The notes beneath the pieces are model-generated. The model was not told the DNA's origin. It searched no databases and worked only from the letters and a program-made list of their open reading frames with translations. From Arenicellaceae bacterium (GTDB taxonomy: Bacteria > Pseudomonadota > Gammaproteobacteria > Arenicellales > Arenicellaceae), in the NCBI GenBank assembly GCA_029246505.1, contig JAQWNC010000026.1, forward strand, positions 19,956 to 83,955: DNA of 64,000 bases, read 5' to 3'. Position numbers and translations under genes: made by a program. This document shows positions 18,964 to 28,080 of the stretch, piece by piece (position 1 is the stretch's first letter; the number at the start of each line of letters is the position of its first letter).

Positions 18964-19032
18964 ATACCTGATTTCAAAACCATAATTACTGTCGATATAA
19001 AAATAACACCTATAGTTAAACTAAACGCTAAT

Positions 19033-19953
19033 TCAAATCCCTAGAAGCCCAGTCAGATGCATCTTCACACTACGCGCTAAAGCATCTAGATCGTAGCCAC
19101 CCTCCAACATTGATACCACTCTACCACCGGCAAATTTATCCGCTTGTTCTACTATCAATTCAGTAATCCAGAGGTAATCATTATCAATCAAATTCAAGCC
19201 TCCGAGAGGATCTTGCTGGTGAGCATCAAACCCTGCTGAAATAAATATCATTTCTGGCTGATGCTGTGTAATTGCCGGCAACCAGTCACGCTCAATGGCT
19301 TGGCGGAAATTATCGCTTGCTGCGCCTGCTTGCAGCGGTGTTAAACAGATGTTTGGCAAGCACACATCATCAAAGCGCCTGGGGTAGAAAGGATGCTGAA
19401 AACTGGAACAAACCAGCACTTCAGGTTGATGCTGAAATATCTCAACGGTTCCATTACCGTGATGCACATCAAAATCCAGAATCGCAACGCGAGACAAACC
19501 ACTGGCTAACGCACGTTGTGCTGCTAATGCCACACTATTAAACACACAAAAACCCATCGCAATAGTGCTCTCGGCATGATGTCCAGGTGGACGCACTGAG
19601 CAGAACGCATTTTCTGCAGAGCCAGCCAGTACCTGATCAGTAGCAAATATTCCCGCTCCAGCGGCATGTAAAGCAGCATTGACGCTATGAGGGTTTATCG
19701 CTGTATCTGCTTCTAAATACACCAGCCCCTCGTCAGGAATACGTTCCAGTATTGCGTTAACGTGATCTAACGGGTGAATAGACACAAGATCGCGTGGATC
19801 TAATAAGGGTGCCTGCTTTTGTATAAGACTGTTATCCCAGTCAGTATTCAGCATCATCGTGTTTATTGAATTTAATCGATCAGGTGATTCAGGATGTGAT
19901 GGCCCCATATTATGCCGCTCACAGTCTGAAGATGATAGAAATAGAGTGCTCAC
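19033..19953 (-). CDS. Histone-deacetylase-family zinc amidohydrolase
   Basis: Bacterial HDAC-like enzyme; relatives deacetylate acetylpolyamines or acetylated proteins. Motifs in order: RPPGHHAEST (His125/His126, the catalytic pair), DFDVHHGNGT (zinc ligands Asp162 and His164), SAGFDAHQQDPLGG (zinc ligand Asp243) and LEGGYD near residue 289. 306 residues, no signal peptide, so cytoplasmic. The start is GTG at 19951-19953 (MSTLFLSSSDCERH); PSHPESPDRL right after it is the usual N-terminal signature. Substrate not determined by sequence. Confidence 0.92.
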   Translation of the reverse strand: MSTLFLSSSDCERHNMGPSHPESPDRLNSINTMMLNTDWDNSLIQKQAPLLDPRDLVSIHPLDHVNAILERIPDEGLVYLEADTAINPHSVNAALHAAGAGIFATDQVLAGSAENAFCSVRPPGHHAESTIAMGFCVFNSVALAAQRALASGLSRVAILDFDVHHGNGTVEIFQHQPEVLVCSSFQHPFYPRRFDDVCLPNICLTPLQAGAASDNFRQAIERDWLPAITQHQPEMIFISAGFDAHQQDPLGGLNLIDNDYLWITELIVEQADKFAGGRVVSMLEGGYDLDALARSVKMHLTGLLGI

Positions 19954-20179
19954 TTATGCTAATACCAAACCATGATTCAATGCTATGTTAACTGCTTCAA
20001 AAGCAGTGCTCGTTACTGTAATAAAGGTATAGTAAATGAAACTTTCCAATGCTTAAACTACATATAGTGGCCAATGGCCCTAAGCACACTCACCTACATA
20101 TAAATCAAACTGGTTCTGGTAGGGTAATCGCAGTTTTTACTGTATATTTCTAAAATGAAAATCACTCAAGAGGAGTTAG

Positions 20180-20899
20180 TTGTCGCACCCAAACACATCA
20201 TTACCTCGTTTCGACTTGGTCGTACCTGTCTACAACGAAGAAGCCGGCCTACCACAATTTTTTTCTCGGCTGGATAAACTTCAACTGAACTGCCAGCCTA
20301 TATTTGTTGACAACGCTTCCACAGACAACTCACTGGCGCTATTAAAAAGCTACCCCAATGCGCAGGTAATCGAGCATGCACAAAACGAGGGCTACGGTGG
20401 GTCTTTAATCGACGGTATGGCCGCCGGCAGCAGCGATTATATTGTGGTCATAGATGCCGACTGCGAATACCCTCCTGAAAGTATCCCGGCCCTAGTGAGG
20501 GCTTTGAAGTCACACAGCGTAGTCTATGCTAGCCGGTTTTTAGATCCGGCACTCGAACAAGCAGCTAATATGGGCTTCATCAAAACTAACGGAAATCGAT
20601 TATTTAGCTTCGCCTACAACAGCCTATTTAAACAGCATACAACCGACTTATATACAGGGTGCAAGGGACTACAACGCAGTGCCTTAAATAATATAGAATT
20701 CGAGCAAAAAGGTTTTGAACACGTTACTGAATTGTCGGTAAAACTCGCCGCAAACGGCCACACTATTTTTGACATTGCAATTCAATACGAGCCCCGTGCG
20801 ACTGGCAACTCCAAAATGCATTATTTGCAAGATGGTGCCAAATTCCTGAAACTGCTAAGCCACTACTACATTCAGCAACGCCAGGGGAAATTGGTCTAA
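20180..20899 (+). CDS. Family 2 glycosyltransferase, dolichol-phosphate-mannose-synthase-like
   Basis: Transfers a sugar from a nucleotide donor, probably to a polyprenyl phosphate or similar lipid. VVPVYNEEAGL (residues 14-24), VDNASTDNS (43-51) and the donor/metal site DADCEYP (92-98) are the GT2 pattern. 239 residues without membrane segments, matching the soluble DPM1-type. Starts with TTG at 20180 behind AGGAG (20171-20175). The next gene, 78 bases on, has a related domain and may act in the same glycan pathway. Confidence 0.88.
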   Translation: MSHPNTSLPRFDLVVPVYNEEAGLPQFFSRLDKLQLNCQPIFVDNASTDNSLALLKSYPNAQVIEHAQNEGYGGSLIDGMAAGSSDYIVVIDADCEYPPESIPALVRALKSHSVVYASRFLDPALEQAANMGFIKTNGNRLFSFAYNSLFKQHTTDLYTGCKGLQRSALNNIEFEQKGFEHVTELSVKLAANGHTIFDIAIQYEPRATGNSKMHYLQDGAKFLKLLSHYYIQQRQGKLV

Positions 20900-20977
20900 C
20901 ATTTATTTTCAATTGTTCGAAACTATTTTCTCTAACTTTCTAATCTCTTAATCCTCTCAAACTTAAACACAGAACTA

Positions 20978-22444
20978 GTGCCAAAACAATCAATTCAAGC
21001 CCCATTGATTGGTCTAATCCCTGCTGCAGGAGTAGGCTCACGTGCTCGCCCATACACCCATAAGACACATAAGGGTTTATTTAACATCAACGGGCGCACT
21101 AATCTTGAGCGGATTGTCTCTCTTATGCGGGATGACTTAGGTATTGAGAAGATCATCGTTATCGTTGGGTATCTAGGCGACAGTATTCGGGAGCACCTAG
21201 GTGATGGCTCAAAGTATCAAGTAAAAATTGAATACATTGAAAATACTAAACTTGAACGTGGCTGGGCCTGGTCAGTACTATTAGCTCGAGAGCATATAGA
21301 TACTCATTTTTGCGTGATGCTCTGTGACGAGTATTACACCAGCTCAAACCACGTTGAATTAAAAAACTTTCCCTTTTCGGCGTATCTATCGGTATGCACG
21401 GGCATACGTGTTGATGACGTTACACTAATCAAACAGAACTACGCGATTGAACATAATGCTGGCGTAGTTACAAATTTAATTGAGAAACCTAAAACCGTCA
21501 CCAACGACATTATGGGTAGCGGAACCTTTCTATTCAGCCCCAAAATTTTCGATATGCTCGATGCCAAATTTAAGGCCAACAACTATGCTTCGTTTAATCT
21601 TATTAACGAATTGAATAATAGTATCCGCTCGGGTGCTAGTGTTAGCTTTTTTGAGCTGCTTGGGAATTATGTAAATATTAATGATCCTGATTCTCTTCAA
21701 CTCGCTAAATATCGCGACAGAATAGCTCACTTTTCAGAATATAAGATATCCCTACTGATATGTCCGGTCGGTAACGAGCACGATATTCAATTTACGACTA
21801 AGCGTTATCGCGAATTACGAATATTTGATCAAATATCCATTGTCTTACCCTCCGACCACCAATTAAAGCAAGAAGTTTCCGCCTCTAATATCGACACCAT
21901 AATTTGTCCGCCGCGGTATAAGTATTTTGGCCAAAGGGTTAAATACGGATTGTCGGAATTGAAAGGGGATATTTTCATTACCACTGAGGCAGACTACTCA
22001 TTTGCCAATCGCGATGTAGAAAAGTTACTTGGCTATTTAAAGGAGGCCGACATAGTTGTTGGCACGCGCACTACCCGACAACTGATCCATAAGGGATCAA
22101 GAATGCATGGAGCTGCAAGGCTTGCACACAGTGGACTAGGTAAATTAATACAGGTGCTTTGGTGGACACGCGGGGGCAGATTCACCGACGTCGGCTGCAC
22201 ATTTCGCGCAATTTGGGCTACTTCGTACCGGGAAATGGAGAGCCATTTGCTCAGCACTGGCCCGGAATTTCTCGCCGAAATGGTAATGCAGGGGCTACAC
22301 CACCGGCAGCGAATAATTGAGATTCCAGTTAACTACTTTAATCGTAGCAAATCACTTAATCTTAGACACCGCAACGTGGCCACATTTATCCGCATACTAT
22401 TGTTTATTGTTCGTAAACGTATAAAACTGCTGTTTTCAAGTTAG
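20978..22444 (+). CDS. Fusion of sugar nucleotidyltransferase and glycosyltransferase-like domains
   Basis: Residues about 9-250 form a sugar-phosphate nucleotidyltransferase (RmlA/GalU type): GLIPAAGVGSRARPYTHKTHK is the NTP-binding loop and lysine, and MGSGTFLFSP is a later core strand. Residues about 255-488 look like a GT2/DPM1-type domain: LICPVGNEHDIQ replaces the usual PxYNE start, EADYSF resembles the DxD site, and DIVVGTRTTR, RFTDVGCTFRAI and FNRSKSLNLRHRN are DPM1-like. The aspartate motif of the first domain is CDEYY. A C-terminal hydrophobic segment (about 470-488) may be an amphipathic anchor. Start GTG 20978. Likely makes and uses an activated sugar in one chain; exact sugar unknown. 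Confidence 0.75.
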   Translation: MPKQSIQAPLIGLIPAAGVGSRARPYTHKTHKGLFNINGRTNLERIVSLMRDDLGIEKIIVIVGYLGDSIREHLGDGSKYQVKIEYIENTKLERGWAWSVLLAREHIDTHFCVMLCDEYYTSSNHVELKNFPFSAYLSVCTGIRVDDVTLIKQNYAIEHNAGVVTNLIEKPKTVTNDIMGSGTFLFSPKIFDMLDAKFKANNYASFNLINELNNSIRSGASVSFFELLGNYVNINDPDSLQLAKYRDRIAHFSEYKISLLICPVGNEHDIQFTTKRYRELRIFDQISIVLPSDHQLKQEVSASNIDTIICPPRYKYFGQRVKYGLSELKGDIFITTEADYSFANRDVEKLLGYLKEADIVVGTRTTRQLIHKGSRMHGAARLAHSGLGKLIQVLWWTRGGRFTDVGCTFRAIWATSYREMESHLLSTGPEFLAEMVMQGLHHRQRIIEIPVNYFNRSKSLNLRHRNVATFIRILLFIVRKRIKLLFSS

Positions 22445-22460
22445 ATAGCTGTCATAGCAA

Positions 22461-22490
22461 AGAGGCGCATACCAAAGTATACGCCTCTAA
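22461..22490. terminator. Convergent-gene terminator hairpin
   Basis: AGAGGCGCATAC (22461-22472) pairs with GTATACGCCTCT (22477-22488), one G-U/A-C position, loop CAAA. It sits exactly between the ends of the fusion gene (22444) and amtB (22515) and can work in both directions. Confidence 0.75.
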
Positions 22491-22514
22491 TAAACTTAAA
22501 CTAGAGCGTGAGTT

Positions 22515-23792
22515 TTAAAAGTTATAGCCCCGCTCATCGTGACAAACGATATCCAAACCTTGGTCCTCTTCTTCTTCATCAACTCGTAACGGTGTAATTG
22601 CTCCAACAATTTTAAAGATCACATAACTAACCAACGCGGTATAACCAACCGCCGCCAGCACACCTATAGCCTGCACTCCCAATTGACCAGTGATAGACCG
22701 ATCGAAACCAACACCGCCAAGGGCCGCTGCGCCGAACACAGCCGCTAGCAGTGTTCCCATGGCTCCACCAACACCATGCACCGGGAATACATCCAAAGAA
22801 TCATCCAGCTTTAGGCCGCGCTTAATAAATTGGGTCGCAAAATAACATACCACTCCGCCTGCGACACCAAGTGCAACACCACCAATCGGTCCTATAAAGC
22901 CAGAGGCGGGCGTTACTGTACCTAGCCCTGCGACCATGCCAGTAACTATGCCAAGCACACTGGGTTTACCGTGTTTGATCCACTCAACGGTCATCCACGC
23001 TAATGAACCGCAGGCTGCAGCCAAGTGAGTAACCAGCATCGTCATACCCGCTGAGCCGTCGCTAACCAACGCTGAGCCAGCATTAAATCCAAACCATCCA
23101 AACCACAACATACCGGCACCAGCGACCGTTATGGTTAAATTATGCGGTGGCATAGGTGAACGTGGAAAACCTTTCCGACTGCCAACAACCAAAGCAGCGA
23201 CCAAAGCAGTTACACCGGCCGATATGTGGACCACGGTGCCTCCGGCAAAATCCATAAGTCCGAGATCAGATAACCAACCACCACCCCACACCCAATGGCA
23301 TAGAGGCAAATATACGGCGAATATCCACAATATTGAAAATAGCAACATACCGCTAAAACGAATGCGTTCAGCAAATCCGCCAACAAATAGTGCGGGGGTA
23401 ATCATTACAAACGTCATCTGAAAAATAATAAATACTGACTCAGGAATAGTTCCGCTCATACTGTCAAAACTGACGCCAGACAGAAATGCCTTACTGGTAC
23501 CGCCGATAAACCAGTTCATACTTCCACCATCACTAAATGCAAGGCTGTATCCAATTACAAACCATATAACTGATGCGACACAGCCAATGGCAAAGCATTG
23601 CATAACTACTGACAAAGCATTTTTTGAACGTACCAGACCACCGTAAAATAGTGACAGGCCGGGCAGTAGCATAAATAACACCAACGCCGACGAAGTTAGC
23701 ATCCACGCGGTGTCCCCTGAATCTAGCTCATCTGCTGCCGCTACTAATGGCAATAAAGTAAGCAACATTCCACCAACTAAAGTCTTAAACAT
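22515..23792 (-). CDS. amtB: Ammonium transporter
   Basis: Trimeric inner-membrane ammonium channel. 425 residues with a cleavable N-terminal signal (MFKTLVGGMLLTLLPLVAAA) and 11 predicted helices. The twin pore histidines lie in GGTVVHISAGVTAL and DVFPVHGVGGAMG; FYGGLVRSKN is the conserved first loop. The C-terminal tail ends in DEEEEDQGLDIVCHDERGYNF, the region through which PII protein GlnK plugs the channel. Lies downstream of glnK on the same strand, the usual nitrogen-limitation pair. Confidence 0.96.
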   Translation of the reverse strand: MFKTLVGGMLLTLLPLVAAADELDSGDTAWMLTSSALVLFMLLPGLSLFYGGLVRSKNALSVVMQCFAIGCVASVIWFVIGYSLAFSDGGSMNWFIGGTSKAFLSGVSFDSMSGTIPESVFIIFQMTFVMITPALFVGGFAERIRFSGMLLFSILWIFAVYLPLCHWVWGGGWLSDLGLMDFAGGTVVHISAGVTALVAALVVGSRKGFPRSPMPPHNLTITVAGAGMLWFGWFGFNAGSALVSDGSAGMTMLVTHLAAACGSLAWMTVEWIKHGKPSVLGIVTGMVAGLGTVTPASGFIGPIGGVALGVAGGVVCYFATQFIKRGLKLDDSLDVFPVHGVGGAMGTLLAAVFGAAALGGVGFDRSITGQLGVQAIGVLAAVGYTALVSYVIFKIVGAITPLRVDEEEEDQGLDIVCHDERGYNF

Positions 23793-23866
23793 ATTAATTA
23801 CACCTAATTTAATGATTAAACAAGAACCGCCGCGCCAGAATCGACTGTTTTAAATTACCCTCGAAC

Positions 23867-24214
<348 letters not shown>

Positions 24215-24377
24215 CTATAGTTATAAATGAAGATATGAGAGGTTGAAACCCGCCAATCGCACCACAAGGGTAATTTCACACCCCTGAGGACCCATATATA
24301 AGAAATATAACACAGGGCACCCAGGCCGAAATGGGAAGGTACGAAGTTCGCCTAGTCTTGGTGCACTTGTCTAAATT

Positions 24378-24394
24378 TGCACCATAAAAGTGCG
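24378..24394 (-). promoter_or_regulatory. Candidate NtrC-binding site upstream of glnK
   Basis: TGCACC-ATAAA-AGTGCG matches the NtrC dyad TGCACC-N5-GGTGCA at 10 of 12 half-site positions. A further inverted pair TGGTGCA (24359-24365) / TGCACCA (24378-24384) overlaps it. It lies about 170 bases before the glnK start, a usual enhancer distance. I could not find a clean -24/-12 sigma-54 promoter between them. Confidence 0.45.
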
Positions 24395-24530
24395 AATTTT
24401 TTAGTTTCGCCAAAGTATTTTAATCCCGTGACAAACTCTCGGTTACTGATCAATCCTGATGAACGTGATACCGACTCCAAGTGTAAGGAAACTCTCCTTA
24501 ATTATCAGAACCTTAGAACGAATTCAAACC

Positions 24531-24864
24531 TTAATCAGCAGCAAAGCAGTAGTAAAGGCCATCACCACCAAATGCATGTAAGTTTTCTTGAGAGCAGCCA
24601 CGTGAAGGATGTGCAGAATTCCATGGGCCTTCACCAATACGATCAATGGCATTTACAGCAGGCTCGCCAGTCACGCTCACCTGCACCAACCACAGTTGCA
24701 AGTGCAGAACAATGAGCATCGGCTCCGGCCAAACCTCCCAAATTTACCCCGCTACCAAGACCAACGCTGGTAACAAAGAATCTAAGCGGTAGCGATTCAG
24801 GCGCAGCCGATACCTGAGCAAATATATTTTGAGTGAATACAACTGAGACCAAAGATACAGCCAT
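24531..24864 (-). pseudogene. Frameshifted remnant of a secreted FFVTSxG-motif protein
   Basis: From ATG 24864 the product has a signal peptide (MAVSLVSVVFTQNIFAQVSA), then RFFVTSVGLGSGVNLGGLAG and ADAHCSALATVVGAGERDWRA before it hits a stop. A second frame over 24719-24531 continues with GEPAVNAIDRIGEGPW. In the secreted family I recall, the WRA and AVNAxDRIGxGPW parts are in one chain, so a small deletion near 24,660 has broken the gene; the C-terminal end also looks short. Function of the family is not known to me. Confidence 0.6.
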
Positions 24865-25064
24865 CAATTAATAAAGTGATCTAGAAACGCTTTTTTTATG
24901 AATACTTCCTATTTGGATTACGAATGAATATTACCTTCACCAAGGTATACCCCTAAGCTTCGCAACAGACAAGTGACCCACTCAGCAGTACTTATTAGTC
25001 AAACGAGCTTAGTGAGTGCGATGTACAATAGAGACGAAACCCAGAAAAACTTCAGACTCGCGTA

Positions 25065-25421
25065 ATGACGGCTAAGCTAAAAGTTCTATCAATACTATTA
25101 TTAGTTTGCATTGTCTACATCAGCTACGTTTGGCTAGCGCCAAAAGTAGTATCTATGCGACTTGTAAGCTCTAATTGCGAAAAACTTGGCTGCAGCTACG
25201 AACTAGTATTAAAAAGCGAAAGTAATACCCCGGTCGATGCTGAACTTAGGATGCTAGCCTTCGGAATACCCAATGCTATCGCGCCTATCCAAACTTATCG
25301 CACAAGCCGCAGCCTGCATTTGTTACCAAATGAAACAAAACCAGTAAGCGGATTTGTCGACATTCATTTCGTACCGGCTCGCCTTGAAGTATCTCTGCAC
25401 AAGTGGCAGGAATTAAAATAA
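25065..25421 (+). CDS. Small membrane-anchored protein of unknown function
   Basis: 118 residues: one N-terminal membrane segment (about 5-25, LKVLSILLLVCIVYISYVWL) followed by a periplasmic part with two cysteines (SSNCEKLGCSYEL, residues about 40-52) that could form a disulfide, and a beta-rich end. ATG at 25065 has no clear ribosome site. I do not recognise the family. No close neighbour on the same strand. Confidence 0.5.
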   Translation: MTAKLKVLSILLLVCIVYISYVWLAPKVVSMRLVSSNCEKLGCSYELVLKSESNTPVDAELRMLAFGIPNAIAPIQTYRTSRSLHLLPNETKPVSGFVDIHFVPARLEVSLHKWQELK

Positions 25422-25477
25422 AGCTACTGGGCAAAATTAAACTCTTACAGTGACGCTCCATTTGCATACGTCAAAAT

Positions 25478-25912
25478 CTAACGCTGCCGCCTATACTCCG
25501 CAAGGCTCGCATTTAAAATCTTTAGGCGCTCGAGCAAGCGACCGTCACCACCGCCAATTTCAGAGCCGTCCGACAGCGTGATATTGTTCCAGCCCATCAT
25601 GTTTTCACCCGCTAGCGATGGGCTGCCGGTAATCTCAATAATATCACCAGGTTTAAATTGTTCTGCCGACCAGCCTGACCGGCGTAGCGCTACCGAAGCA
25701 TCCCCTTCGGCCATCCAACTGACGACTGTTCCATCATCATTTTTTACGTCGATATATACCCGCGCATGCGGATTAACGAAACGAAATTGGGTAACCACAC
25801 CAGTAATCGATAAACTTATATCGGTCTGATAATGCGCAGCAAAATTATGATGCGCCAAAGAAGGCAACGTTACTAAACCGGTAAGTAATCCTAAAAGTAT
25901 TTTTATTCGCAT
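25478..25912 (-). CDS. DUF6152-like exported protein, short form
   Basis: 144 residues. The signal peptide ends at Ala20 and the mature chain begins with the twin His21-His22 (AHHNFAAHY). FRFVNPHARVYIDV places the family NPH motif at 47-49. A predicted all-beta fold follows (GDIIEITGSPSLAG). Family function is unknown; the exposed N-terminal His pair plus NPH could bind a metal, which is inference. Last gene of a three-gene minus-strand set (26790, 25926, 25478), 13 bases after the preceding gene. Confidence 0.82.
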   Translation of the reverse strand: MRIKILLGLLTGLVTLPSLAHHNFAAHYQTDISLSITGVVTQFRFVNPHARVYIDVKNDDGTVVSWMAEGDASVALRRSGWSAEQFKPGDIIEITGSPSLAGENMMGWNNITLSDGSEIGGGDGRLLERLKILNASLAEYRRQR

Positions 25913-25925
25913 TATTTAGTACCTA

Positions 25926-26765
25926 CTAAAATTGTCCAGATATAACTTCACAAGGCGCAAGTTCAAGACTAACTCCCGGTGTCAATATTCGAGGGCGCTC
26001 TATTACTATTGGGGCTTTTAGCATCACCGGATCATAAAGCGTAAAACTTGTGAATAGGACATTACTCGCTTCGTTAAGTGTATAACGCTCGATACTGTGC
26101 GCTTGATCGCTATGGTGCAGACTAAGCTGATCATCAACCATCCCGGCAGAGACATTCGTTGTTTCAACTACAAGTGTTCTACCTTGGTACCAACCGACCG
26201 AGTGTCCCGCAGGCGTATTTTCGTTGTTCACCGGGTGTGCATCTCTATCGAGATAAATTGTGCGATCAACCGTCAAATCTTCGCCCTTAATAACTACTCG
26301 ATCTTCAAAGGTTTCAAATTCAATTGGATCTGAATGCAAAACTGTTCTGAAGGCACCAAAACGTTCACATTGGATAGCTGGGTCATCTGCAAGATCAAAT
26401 TCTGCGCCATATTTAGTGCCTGCATCATTTAAGCGATCTGCAATCACCTCCAGAGTATGCGCCTCCAACCGTTCGACAATATCTCGCGCCGACATCCCAT
26501 CTTGCGCTGGATCGTTTATTATCGATCGAAATAGTTGATTGGTTTCATCGGTACAACGACACGAAAATAAACCTTCGGTATCCCAAGCTGGGTTTTCAAA
26601 TACATCAAGACTGTTAACACTCCAAACACCCGATAACTCAAATGGCGCAGACTCTTGACTGCTCGCGATACTCGCGCCAAGGCAAGTACACATTACCAGT
26701 AAAGATCCGCACACTGCTGCCACACGAATCTTAGGCAGGTACGTTTTGTTAAAACCGAAATTCAT
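25926..26765 (-). CDS. Exported protein related to the C-terminal domain of long DUF6152-like proteins
   Basis: 279 residues with a signal peptide (cut near ASIASSQE, residue about 36) and no twin-His/NPH domain. From about residue 130 it follows the layout of the C-terminal halves of the long neighbours: ...IQCERFGAFRTV, HSDPIEFE, RTIYLDRDAHP, GHSVGWYQGRTLVVETTN, IERYTLNEASN and a final Cys near the end (ELAPCEV). A CRC motif near residue 70 is extra. So the two parts of the long proteins occur here as separate genes in one operon, 13 and 24 bases from their neighbours, suggesting the domains work together. No enzymatic motif recognised. Confidence 0.75.
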   Translation of the reverse strand: MNFGFNKTYLPKIRVAAVCGSLLVMCTCLGASIASSQESAPFELSGVWSVNSLDVFENPAWDTEGLFSCRCTDETNQLFRSIINDPAQDGMSARDIVERLEAHTLEVIADRLNDAGTKYGAEFDLADDPAIQCERFGAFRTVLHSDPIEFETFEDRVVIKGEDLTVDRTIYLDRDAHPVNNENTPAGHSVGWYQGRTLVVETTNVSAGMVDDQLSLHHSDQAHSIERYTLNEASNVLFTSFTLYDPVMLKAPIVIERPRILTPGVSLELAPCEVISGQF

Positions 26766-26789
26766 AAACTCTCCAAAATTAACAGTTAG

Positions 26790-27836
26790 TTATTCACTTC
26801 TTGCGCACTTGTATGGATTTACTACTTCTCCTGGGCGCCAGATCCAGGCTTTATCGAGCATTACCGCCTCAGTAAACATGGCTGGATCATCAATCACTAC
26901 CGTATAATCCAGTCTGCGGCCATTAGCACTAGGTGTAAAGCGCTCCAATAAATTGATAGCCTCACTCTGCATCAAACCGATTGAATTGAAATACGGATAA
27001 TTAATCTGAGTTGTCGTTACAACAAGAGAACCGTCCTCCCAATACCCATTTGAATGCCCCAACAGCGAATGCTCCGCACTTTGAGGCAGCTGCCCATTCA
27101 TATAAATAGTTCGAACGCTGTCGTACTCTTCTAAGTAAAACAATATCTTTCCATCAGCTTCTACAAACTCGATAGGATAAGGCTGCTCCATAAGCCAAAT
27201 CATTCCCTTAGGCTCACAATTAGCAATGGGACTATTATACGGATCAAACTTTGCCAGCGCAGCCTTTGAGGCTTCCGTCAAAGGATAGCTATCAGCCCAA
27301 AGCGATCGATCATCACTAGTAAAATGTGTACTCCAAACCCTGAATATACTCGTTGACTCAGTCTCGCCCTCTTCTATTTCCGACCCACCTGCTAACCAGG
27401 TATTCTCATTGCCAACTTTTTCTCCGGTCCAAACCCGAGCAACCCCAGGTCGTAACACAACTTCCTGACCGTTATCCAAAAGCATATTGTTTACCCACAT
27501 GGCGTTACTTCCATTAATCGCGCCATATCCGGCAACCCTAATGCTGTCGCCAACACCAATAATGTCACTTGGAATATCCATACGGCTCAGAATACTCACC
27601 GAATTAGATTCGATATCCCACGACACCCCATCAGCATCGAGAATCGAGAAACGTATATGGGGGTTACGCCAAATGACACTGGTAACTTCACCCTCCACTT
27701 CGGTCATAGTGTTCATATCGAATACGCCAGCAAACGCATGGTGCGCGATAGCAGAATTTGAGATTAATAAGCAACCGATTGCAGTCAAAAACAAAGTGCG
27801 AAAACATCGGTTCGTAATTTTTCTAAGTATAGCCAT
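26790..27836 (-). CDS. DUF6152-like exported protein, long form
   Basis: 348 residues. Signal peptide to Ala31, then His32-His33 (AHHAFAGVFDMNTMTEVEG) and the NPH motif at 58-60 (VIWRNPHIRFSI). After about residue 150 comes the second domain: FRVWSTHF, a Cys in NCEPKGMIW, YPIEFVE, VRTIYMNG, LLGHSNGYWEDGSLVVTTTQI and a final Cys in NPYKCARSE. Likely periplasmic. First gene of the three-gene set. The two-domain form recurs in this window at 37857, 45355, 52266 and 58191. Confidence 0.82.
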   Translation of the reverse strand: MAILRKITNRCFRTLFLTAIGCLLISNSAIAHHAFAGVFDMNTMTEVEGEVTSVIWRNPHIRFSILDADGVSWDIESNSVSILSRMDIPSDIIGVGDSIRVAGYGAINGSNAMWVNNMLLDNGQEVVLRPGVARVWTGEKVGNENTWLAGGSEIEEGETESTSIFRVWSTHFTSDDRSLWADSYPLTEASKAALAKFDPYNSPIANCEPKGMIWLMEQPYPIEFVEADGKILFYLEEYDSVRTIYMNGQLPQSAEHSLLGHSNGYWEDGSLVVTTTQINYPYFNSIGLMQSEAINLLERFTPSANGRRLDYTVVIDDPAMFTEAVMLDKAWIWRPGEVVNPYKCARSE

Positions 27837-28013
27837 TGGTTATTTTCCGTTGAATCAACTGGGCAGGTCGTACTGAGAACAGGAGGCTACCTGACACCTA
27901 GTTAGCAAGTCAATTTTCTTGTTACCTAACAACTTTCAGAAAATGCCACCATCATCTATTCAAGGAAATGGTATATGCCAGCTAATTATCCAAAGGCGTC
28001 ATTCGTTATGGCA

Positions 28014-28080
28014 GGATTTGAATCATAGATGATGTGTCCTTAGGATCTGGAGCTATAGGCCATATAAGTACACATTAGGC
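28014..28080. repeat. Dispersed repeat, copy 1 (pairs with 62515-62580)
   Basis: Begins GGATTTGAATCATAGATGAT and matches 62515-62580 at roughly four of five positions over 66 bases, same orientation. A degenerate REP-like motif (GTCATTCG) lies just before it in both places. It reaches the stop codon of the amidase gene. Confidence 0.65.

Noticed and set aside
24377..24715. 112-codon forward frame upstream of glnK
   Set aside because: Low-complexity Gln/Ser-rich product opposite a recognisable reverse-strand pseudogene; a shadow.
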